Positions 1 to 4,449 of a stretch of 5,846 nt of DNA are shown here, in pieces. The notes under the pieces were generated by a model that saw nothing but the letters and a program-made list of their open reading frames with translations, was not told the DNA's origin and did no database searches. The stretch is from DATIKM01 sp035477595 (GTDB lineage Bacteria; Armatimonadota; Chthonomonadetes; Chthonomonadales; CAJBBX01): assembly GCA_035477595.1 (NCBI GenBank), contig DATIKM010000131.1, positions 1 to 5,846 of the forward strand. Reading direction: 5' to 3'. How positions within the stretch are numbered: position 1 is the first letter of the stretch; each line of letters opens with the position of its first letter. A program made the position numbers and the translations under genes.

Positions 1-672
1 GCGCCTGCCGGTCAGGCGCAGGCAGATCTCCAGGCTGCTGTCCGGGGCCACCGCCGCCGGTCCGCCGGCGGGCTGCCCCTCCACCTGTGCCGCGAAGCCT
101 GCAGGCGCGGCCGTCTCCAGCGGGCGTTCCCGGTCGGCATCATTCCAGACGCGGACGTACTGGCAGTTCGCTCCTGGGGCGATCACCACGACGGGAGCGC
201 CGACGCGCCACCGCTCCTCGCGCAGCCGGACGGCCAGCGCCAGCGGTCGGACCTCCGTCCTCCAACTCCGCCGCTCCCACCAGTCGGGGCGCGCGCCGTC
301 CGCACTCGAGAGCATCGCGGCGCCGCCGATCTCTGCGCCAAGATGGTGGCGCACCTCGAATGCCTGTGCGCTGCCTGCCTCGACACGCCGACCGGACGCC
401 CCCGCCAGGGCCACGCCGCGTGCCCCACCCAGATCCACGCGGACGTCGACAGGTGTGGAGCCCTCGTTGGCTGCGACCAGGAAGAAGTGCCCGCCTGGCT
501 GGATGGGGACCATGCCGCGCCCGGGCGACCGGTCCGCGGACACCGACCAGACCACGCGAGCGAGCGTCCAGCCGCAGGTTGTGCAGTATGCATCACCCGG
601 AGCGACCCCGGACGCGCACGCTGGGCAGCTCAGCGCGACGATTGCAGAGGACGAAGGCGACGGATTCGACAT
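1..672 (-). CDS. Zinc-ribbon protein with two beta-rich repeats, 3' end beyond window
   Basis: This reading frame runs without a stop from an ATG at 672-670 to the left edge, giving 224 residues and an incomplete C-terminus. Residues 16-19 (CPAC) and 30-33 (CTTC, then GW) form a typical four-cysteine zinc ribbon after a short Ser/Pro-rich start. Two similar beta-rich stretches follow, about residues 62-109 and 171-220. Each opens with an aromatic-hydrophobic strand and an Asn (FFLVAANEG; QYVRVWNDAD), then a Val/Gly/Pro-rich part, then a closing strand (AFEVRH; LEICLRL). This looks like tandem Ig-like or other beta-sandwich folds. No signal peptide or membrane segment is visible, so it is probably cytoplasmic. 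The ATG is the only usable start before an in-frame TGA upstream; AGGA lies only 4 nt before it, a weak ribosome site. Codon use and the coherent ribbon argue that this is real and the overlapping frames are shadows. Function unknown. Confidence 0.72.
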   Translation of the reverse strand, partial: MSNPSPSSSAIVALSCPACASGVAPGDAYCTTCGWTLARVVWSVSADRSPGRGMVPIQPGGHFFLVAANEGSTPVDVRVDLGGARGVALAGASGRRVEAGSAQAFEVRHHLGAEIGGAAMLSSADGARPDWWERRSWRTEVRPLALAVRLREERWRVGAPVVVIAPGANCQYVRVWNDADRERPLETAAPAGFAAQVEGQPAGGPAAVAPDSSLEICLRLTGRR

Positions 673-768
673 GGGTTCCTGGGGCGACGGGTCAGCGTGC
701 TGGGAGTGGTGTACGAAGCTTCGCCGCTCCAGGGCGCCTTTCCTTCGTTGCGGCGGAGAGGTAGCAGG

Positions 769-787
769 TCAGGCTGTGTGAGAGTGA
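769..787 (+). repeat. Left terminal inverted repeat of the IS66-type remnant
   Basis: TCAGGCTGTGTGAG (769-782) is the exact reverse complement of 1428-1441. After a 2-base mismatch the match resumes for TGA (785-787), so 17 of 19 positions agree. Its outer end coincides with a TGA stop in one of the frames of the transposase remnant. Confidence 0.8.
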
Positions 788-835
788 AGCTGGTAGATGG
801 ATGCGGCGGCGGTGGTCGCAGTGCGTCCGGCGGAC

Positions 836-1375
836 CATCTGCCTGCAGGCATGCAGGGCGTCCTCGCCGCGCAGCGCCCAGGTCTGGAAGAGGCTGCCGA
901 GGATTGCCTGTGTGTCTGATCCCTTCGGGCTGAGCGTGCCTCCGCTGACTTTGCGCCCGATGACGAACGGACGGATGGCGCGCTCGGCTGCGTTGTTGTC
1001 CGCAAGCGCGCCGGCGTGCTCGACGAAGCGATATCGATCACCTGACGGCTGGCATGCACCCATCCGCCGGATAGCCCCCGGCCGCACTCCGAGCAACTCC
1101 CCGGAGCGTGCTCCACCGCCCTGGGACGCTCCGGAGGGCTCGGCCTCACGAACCGCGGGACAGCCTGAGCGAGCGGCCGCTCCGCTTGATGGGCGGACGA
1201 CGGTGGATCGCCGCCCCTGCCCGGCGGGCAACCTCCACCTCCAACTGGCGGATGCGCGTCCGCTGCATCTCGACGAGGGACAGCAACTCCTCCCTCCGAT
1301 GCCGCGCACCACAGGCTCGCCCAACTGCTCGGGCGTCAGGGGCTCCGATGGGCTCGTGGAACCGCGATCCAACAC
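836..1375 (-). pseudogene. IS66-family transposase remnant, frameshifted and lacking the catalytic core
   Basis: Parts of an IS66-type transposase occur in order but in different minus-strand frames. From about 1375 there is a possible N-terminus (LTPEQLGEPV). From about 1300 to 1215, in a second frame, is a coiled coil (REELLSLVEMQRTRIRQLE). From about 1149 to 1030, in a third frame, is the IS66 zinc-finger region (VEHAPGSCSECGRGLSGG, then RQVID), with the CxxC codons at 1095-1084. From 1036 to 836, back in the first frame, is the family's C-terminal block (RYRFVEHAG, DNNAAERAIRP, GRKVSGGT, SPKGSDTQAILGSLFQTW, ACRQM). Nothing of the DDE catalytic region between zinc finger and C-terminal block is present. 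An intact protein has roughly 450-550 residues; here about 180 codons of sequence remain. The GRKVSGGT/SPKGS form is the IS66 subgroup that lacks the usual FAGS wording. Non-functional. Confidence 0.82.
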
Positions 1376-1422
1376 ACACTGCTCGAATGGCTCCGGTTCC
1401 TAGGCCATCTTCGCCGCCTGAC

Positions 1423-1441
1423 TCAGACTCACACAGCCTGA
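1423..1441 (-). repeat. Right terminal inverted repeat of the IS66-type remnant
   Basis: CTCACACAGCCTGA (1428-1441) is the exact reverse complement of the left repeat, with TCA at 1423-1425 extending the pairing after a 2-base mismatch. It lies about 50 bp upstream of the first recognisable codons of the transposase remnant, as expected for an IS end. Confidence 0.8.
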
Positions 1442-1445
1442 ACTC

Positions 1446-1468
1446 CTCAGCCGAGAGCTGCGGCTGAG
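1446..1468. repeat. Stem-loop 1, perfect 8-bp stem
   Basis: CTCAGCCG (1446-1453) pairs perfectly with CGGCTGAG (1461-1468) around a 7-base loop AGAGCTG. It begins 4 bases outside the IS right end. Confidence 0.6.
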
Positions 1469-1490
1469 ACCGACCGTGCGTCGCGAAACG

Positions 1491-1507
1491 GACGGGGTGA
1501 GCCCGTC
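1491..1507. repeat. Stem-loop 2, 6-bp stem
   Basis: GACGGG (1491-1496) pairs with CCCGTC (1502-1507) around the loop GTGAG. This is the shortest of the four and could be chance in GC-rich DNA. Confidence 0.4.
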
Positions 1508-1517
1508 GTCTGTGTGG

Positions 1518-1539
1518 CAGCGCGCGAGAGTGCGCGCTG
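1518..1539. repeat. Stem-loop 3, perfect 8-bp stem
   Basis: CAGCGCGC (1518-1525) pairs perfectly with GCGCGCTG (1532-1539) around the loop GAGAGT. No T-rich tail follows on either strand. Confidence 0.6.
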
Positions 1540-1548
1540 GACCTCAGA

Positions 1549-1574
1549 CCGGGTCGCCGCAGGCGACGGCCCGG
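1549..1574. repeat. Stem-loop 4, 6+4 bp stem with a bulge
   Basis: GTCGCC (1553-1558) pairs with GGCGAC (1562-1567) over the triloop GCA. CCGG (1549-1552) then pairs with CCGG (1571-1574), leaving a 3-base bulge at 1568-1570. It ends 42 bases before the start codon of the downstream gene. Confidence 0.5.
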
Positions 1575-1616
1575 TAGCGTTAACGTCCATCGGGGCTTAC
1601 GACGGAGTTTCCGCGA

Positions 1617-2195
1617 TTGGATGAGACGAAGATGAAGGCCCGTGCCGCGATCGCCACTCTCCTCATGGTCGCGTTCGGCGCGATCCTGGTCTATGCGCTG
1701 TGGGGCGCCAGGCCTGCGCGCACCCAAGCGGTGCGCCATGAGTGGGTCGCCTCGCCGAATGGCGCTATGCCCCCTGGGCCGGTCGCCATTCCCGTGGGCG
1801 GAGCCCCGGCGCTGTGCGCTCTCGGCATGGCCGAGCCGGGCGCTGCTGAGCGCATGGGGCTGAGACCGGAGCAGAGCGCCCGTATCGCTCGCATCGTCGC
1901 TGATCTCAACGGCGAGTGCGCCAACGTGATGCGCCGGGGCGTCGCCGATTGGGAGGAGGCAGGCGGTTTCCGCGCAGGCGCCCCGCCCAACTTCGGCGAT
2001 CGGCAGTCGCCGTACGGCGAGGTGCTGGCGGGGATGAGGCGCGTGGCCGAGCAGCGCATCGTCGCCGTCCTGACGGCGGATCAGCGCCAGCGCATGGGCG
2101 TGACAGTAAGCGCGACCGCCCCCCCGCGGCTAGCCTCACCCGCTGTCGCCGACGCCAGGACATCGGGCGGACCCGGCACATGGCCTCTGCCCTGA
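1617..2195 (+). CDS. Membrane-anchored Spy/CpxP-like (LTxxQ-type) small protein
   Basis: A 192-residue protein. Residues 9-29 are a hydrophobic stretch after MKAR, fitting a signal anchor or uncleaved signal peptide with the rest outside the membrane. A Pro/Ala-rich linker with Cys67 leads to a helical region carrying two LTxxQ-like motifs: LRPEQ (82-86, followed by SARIARIV) and LTADQ (152-156, followed by RQRM). Paired motifs of this kind mark the Spy/CpxP/heavy-metal-sensor helical hairpin family, which includes periplasmic chaperones and metal or envelope-stress proteins. Whether this protein does either is not shown. The second cysteine is Cys101. The tail from about 165 is Ala/Pro/Gly-rich and probably disordered. 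TTG at 1617 is preferred because GGAG at 1604-1607 is well spaced from it; ATG at 1632 is an alternative without a clear ribosome site. It stands alone between the IS spacer and a convergent recN. Confidence 0.7.
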   Translation: MDETKMKARAAIATLLMVAFGAILVYALWGARPARTQAVRHEWVASPNGAMPPGPVAIPVGGAPALCALGMAEPGAAERMGLRPEQSARIARIVADLNGECANVMRRGVADWEEAGGFRAGAPPNFGDRQSPYGEVLAGMRRVAEQRIVAVLTADQRQRMGVTVSATAPPRLASPAVADARTSGGPGTWPLP

Positions 2196-2246
2196 GGCGG
2201 GCCATGGTCGGGGAGGGGCTCGCTCGGCGGTCGCGTCGCCAACGAC

Positions 2247-2270
2247 AGGACGTGCGCGGTGGACCGTCCT
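2247..2270. terminator. Weak hairpin in the convergent spacer, possible terminator
   Basis: The 2196-2298 spacer separates the convergent ends of the Spy-like gene and recN. AGGACG (2247-2252) pairs with CGTCCT (2265-2270) around a 12-base loop. Neither strand has a following T-run, so intrinsic termination is doubtful. No better candidate was seen in the spacer. Confidence 0.25.
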
Positions 2271-2298
2271 CATCGACCAGCGTGTGGTGGCAGCACGG

Positions 2299-3960
2299 CT
2301 AGCGGGCCAGCAGCTCGCGGGCCGACTGGACGACCGCCTCGGTGACCGCGGCGCCGCCGAGCATGCGGGCGACTTCCTCTACGCGCGCCTCATCCGCAAG
2401 GGCCGACATGCGCACGACGGTTCGCTCTCCCTGCATGACCTTCTCGACGAGAAGGTGGTGGCTGGCGCGGCCCGCTATCTGCGGCAGGTGCGTGATACAG
2501 ACCACCTGAGCGTCCGCTGCCAGGGCCGCGAGCTTGTCGGCAAGCACGGAGGCTGTACGTCCCCCGACGCCCGCGTCGATCTCGTCGAACACCATGGTGG
2601 GCAGGGGGTCGCGGCGTGCCATGGCGGACTTGATGGCGAGCATGATCCGCGAGATCTCGCCGCCCGACGCGATCCGCGCCAGCGGGCGCAGCGGCTCGCC
2701 GGGGTTCGGGGCGATGAGGAACTCGACCCGGTCGGCGCCGCGGGCGCCCGGCTCCGCGTCCTCGACGAGCGCCTCGAAGCGCGTGCGCTCCATGGCAAGG
2801 TCGGCGAGCTCGCAGGCGACGGCTGCGGAGAACCGGGCCGCCGCATCGCGACGTAGCGCGGTCAGCTCGGCGCAGCGCTCGTCGAAGCGGGCGCGCTCCT
2901 TAGCGATGAGCTCGTGCAGCTCCGGGAGGCGCCCCTCAGCGCGCTCGACAGCGGCAAGGCGTTGCGCTGCCTCTCGCCCGTGCTCCATGACCGCCTCGAC
3001 CGTGGCGCCGTATTTGCGCTTCAGGCCGCGCAGCAGCTCGATCCGCTCCTCGACCTGCCGAAGCTCCTGGGGGTTCGCCTCGACCGTATCGGCGTAGCGG
3101 GACAGGTACCGGGCAACTTCCTCGAGGTCGTAGCGCGCGCTCGCGATAGACTGCGCCACCGGCGCCAGGCGCTCGTCCAGCGCTGCGGCCTCCTGCGTCG
3201 CGCGCTGCGCAGCCGTCAACGCATCCAGCGCTCCGCCCTCGTCCCGGGCGAGGGCCAACCCAGCCTGCGACGCCAGCTCTGCGAGCCGCTGCGCGTTCGC
3301 GAGCACACGGTGCGCCGCCTCTAGCTCCGTGTCTTCTCCGGGACGCAGGCTGGCTTCCTCGATCTCGCGCGCCTGGAAGGCCAGAAGGTCCAGCAGCCGA
3401 GCGCGCTCGCTCGCTTCAGTTTCGATCGATGCCCTCTCGCGCTCCAGGGCGCGCAGGGCAGTGAATGCCTCGGCGCACGCTGCCCGGGATGCCGCGATGG
3501 GCGCTCCGCCCCAGTCGTCGAGCACGCCCGAGTGGCGCGATACCGCTAGCAGCGACTGGTGCTCGTGCTGCCCGTGGATGTCCACCAGCCCGTCGCCGAT
3601 CTGCCGGAGCTGCGCGATCGACACCGGCCTTCCGCCCACGCGCGCCGAGGACTTGCCACCCGCCAGGACTTCGCGCGTAAGGAGCAGCTCGCCATCCTCG
3701 GCCGGGAGCCCCATCTCCTCCAGAAGCGACAACAGGGGGCCGGACGCCGACACGTCGAAGAGGGCGTCTACGGCCGCGCGACCCGCGCCCGAGCGGACCA
3801 TGGCGGCATCCGCACGTTCACCCAGGACGAGATCGAGCGCGCTGAGTACGATGGACTTGCCGGCCCCGGTCTCGCCGGTAAGCACGTTGAGCCCCTGCCC
3901 GAACTCGACGTCGAGCCGATCGATGAGCGCAAAGTCGCGAATGGAGAGGGAGCGGAGCAT
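2299..3960 (-). CDS. recN: DNA repair ATPase RecN
   Basis: RecN is an SMC-like ATPase that acts early in recombinational repair of double-strand breaks, bridging DNA with the RecA pathway. The protein has 553 residues, the usual family length. It opens with MLRSLSIRDFALIDRLDVEF, the standard RecN N-terminus, then Walker A GETGAGKS (29-36), the Q-loop region DIHGQHEHQSLL (127-138), and a long Arg/Glu/Ala-rich central coiled coil (about 150-400) including LKRKYG (313-318). The second ATPase half has the ABC signature ASGGEISR (431-438), Walker B with catalytic Glu TMVFDEIDAGVGG (455-467) and the H-loop THLPQIA (490-496). All nucleotide-binding parts are intact. ATG at 3960 is chosen because homology starts there; an in-frame ATG at 3990 would add ten unconserved residues. 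Its start lies 54 nt after the DUF192 stop on the same strand, so co-transcription is likely. No LexA-type box was recognised. Confidence 0.97.
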   Translation of the reverse strand: MLRSLSIRDFALIDRLDVEFGQGLNVLTGETGAGKSIVLSALDLVLGERADAAMVRSGAGRAAVDALFDVSASGPLLSLLEEMGLPAEDGELLLTREVLAGGKSSARVGGRPVSIAQLRQIGDGLVDIHGQHEHQSLLAVSRHSGVLDDWGGAPIAASRAACAEAFTALRALERERASIETEASERARLLDLLAFQAREIEEASLRPGEDTELEAAHRVLANAQRLAELASQAGLALARDEGGALDALTAAQRATQEAAALDERLAPVAQSIASARYDLEEVARYLSRYADTVEANPQELRQVEERIELLRGLKRKYGATVEAVMEHGREAAQRLAAVERAEGRLPELHELIAKERARFDERCAELTALRRDAAARFSAAVACELADLAMERTRFEALVEDAEPGARGADRVEFLIAPNPGEPLRPLARIASGGEISRIMLAIKSAMARRDPLPTMVFDEIDAGVGGRTASVLADKLAALAADAQVVCITHLPQIAGRASHHLLVEKVMQGERTVVRMSALADEARVEEVARMLGGAAVTEAVVQSARELLAR

Positions 3961-4014
3961 GGTGCAGTCCCGGGGTGTGGCCGCGGGCATTCTAGCGGCG
4001 GGCTCGGGTGTGCG

Positions 4015-4377
4015 TCAAGGAACCGTCTCTGCGCGTAGCTGCTGGCCGGCTCGGATCCCGACGCGGCTGGCCTCGCCAGCCGGCAGCTCGAGCGCGCTGT
4101 GCCAGCCACGCCTCGGATGAACCAGGCGCCACGGAGCGACGTTGGCGTGGACCGTCAACACGCGCAGCTCGCGGTCAAGCGCCACCACGTCGATGGCGAA
4201 CCGCATGAACGCGGTGTGCACCCCATTGCAGGGCGCCAGCCACAGCCCCTCTCCGGGCGGCAGAGTCGAGTGCAGCGCCAGCCCGACCAGGCGCGCCCAA
4301 AGGTCGCGAGCCAGGTGAGCGCGCTCGCAGACCGGCGCTCCGCCCTGCACGCACACGAGGCGCACGGTACGGCTCAC
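4015..4377 (-). CDS. DUF192 (COG1430) family protein
   Basis: A 120-residue protein matching the DUF192 pattern throughout: RTVRLVCVQGG, CERAHLARDLWARLVGL, LPPGEGLWLAPC, then the hallmark NGVHTAFMRFAIDVVALDRE, APWRLV, and the closing ALELPAGEASRVGIRAGQQL. The family is a small all-beta domain whose biochemical role is not settled. Many members carry a signal peptide or lipobox; this one has none, so it is probably cytoplasmic. The GTG start at 4377 is preferred because GGGAGGG (4390-4384 on the coding strand) lies 6 nt upstream and the family similarity begins at once. An ATG at 4392 would add five residues (125 aa) but has no ribosome site. It precedes recN by 54 nt on the same strand and is divergent from the EAL gene. 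Confidence 0.9.
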   Translation of the reverse strand: MSRTVRLVCVQGGAPVCERAHLARDLWARLVGLALHSTLPPGEGLWLAPCNGVHTAFMRFAIDVVALDRELRVLTVHANVAPWRLVHPRRGWHSALELPAGEASRVGIRAGQQLRAETVP

Positions 4378-4383
4378 TGGCCG

Positions 4384-4390
4384 CCCTCCC
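4384..4390 (-). promoter_or_regulatory. Shine-Dalgarno site deciding the DUF192 start
   Basis: Read on the minus strand this is GGGAGGG, 6 nt before the GTG at 4377. It overlaps the alternative ATG at 4392-4390, which argues for GTG as the real start. Confidence 0.55.
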
Positions 4391-4437
4391 ATGCAGAGGA
4401 CGTCGCGGAACGCCGATTAAGCAGGGGACCGATCAGC

Positions 4438-4443
4438 GAAGGA
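4438..4443 (+). promoter_or_regulatory. Shine-Dalgarno site of the EAL gene
   Basis: GAAGGA lies 6 nt before the ATG at 4450 and fixes that start. The frame stays open further upstream without another plausible start codon. Confidence 0.6.
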
Positions 4444-4449
4444 CGCTCC

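Larger units (their letters stand above)
769..1441 (-). mobile_element. Degenerate IS66-type insertion sequence (about 673 bp, internally deleted)
   Basis: The element is bounded by matching terminal inverted repeats (769-787 and 1423-1441) and contains an IS66-type transposase remnant read on the minus strand. Full IS66-type elements are usually about three to four times longer, so most of the transposase gene is missing. The 8-bp flanks (GTAGCAGG on the left, ACTCCTCA on the right) are not duplicates, although IS66 elements normally leave 8-bp target duplications. The insertion is therefore old, or the exact ends lie a few bases away, or flanking DNA has been rearranged. It cannot transpose by itself. 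With both ends intact it could in principle be moved by a related transposase elsewhere in the genome, but that is inference. Confidence 0.75.
1442..1616. other. Gene-free spacer with four consecutive stem-loops
   Basis: The spacer lies between the right end of the IS remnant and the Spy-like gene. It shows no convincing coding frame, although minus-strand frames stay open because of the base composition. Four inverted repeats follow one another within about 130 bases, each listed separately. A palindrome CGTTAACG sits at 1578-1585, AT-rich for this DNA, between the last hairpin and the ribosome site GGAG at 1604-1607. No T-run follows any hairpin, so none looks like a standard intrinsic terminator. 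The segment could be a structured leader of the downstream gene, a small RNA, a repeat-type element, or former flank of the mobile element. Confidence 0.45.
4378..4449. promoter_or_regulatory. Divergent intergenic region between the DUF192-recN unit and the EAL gene
   Basis: Only 72 bp separate the two divergent start codons, so any promoters must overlap each other or extend into the coding sequences. The region holds both ribosome sites. No clear -35/-10 pair or operator was recognised; ATTAA at 4417-4421 is its only AT-rich patch. The promoter role is inferred from gene arrangement alone. Confidence 0.4.

Noticed and set aside
183..596. A 137-codon minus-strand frame beginning at GTG 596
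   Set aside because: It overlaps the zinc-ribbon gene in another frame on the same strand and has low-complexity Arg/Ser/Trp composition; the ribbon cysteines are only in the chosen frame.
87..933. Plus-strand open frames of 225 and 196 codons
   Set aside because: Their translations are Arg/Pro/Ser-rich with no motif, and they lie antisense to the zinc-ribbon gene and the IS66 transposase remnant.
761..1449. Target-site duplication flanking the IS remnant
   Set aside because: The 8-bp flanks GTAGCAGG and ACTCCTCA do not match, so no duplication can be claimed.
1446..1574. CRISPR array or tandem direct repeats
   Set aside because: The four hairpins have different sequences and irregular spacing, with no repeated unit.
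1442..1739. Upstream part of a 197-codon minus-strand frame crossing the hairpin spacer
   Set aside because: Only its last part matches IS66; the section right of 1441 lies outside the terminal repeat, has no recognisable motif and runs antisense into the Spy-like gene.
2284..4120. Several long plus-strand frames of 136-263 codons
   Set aside because: All are antisense shadows of recN, whose ATPase motifs are complete from end to end.
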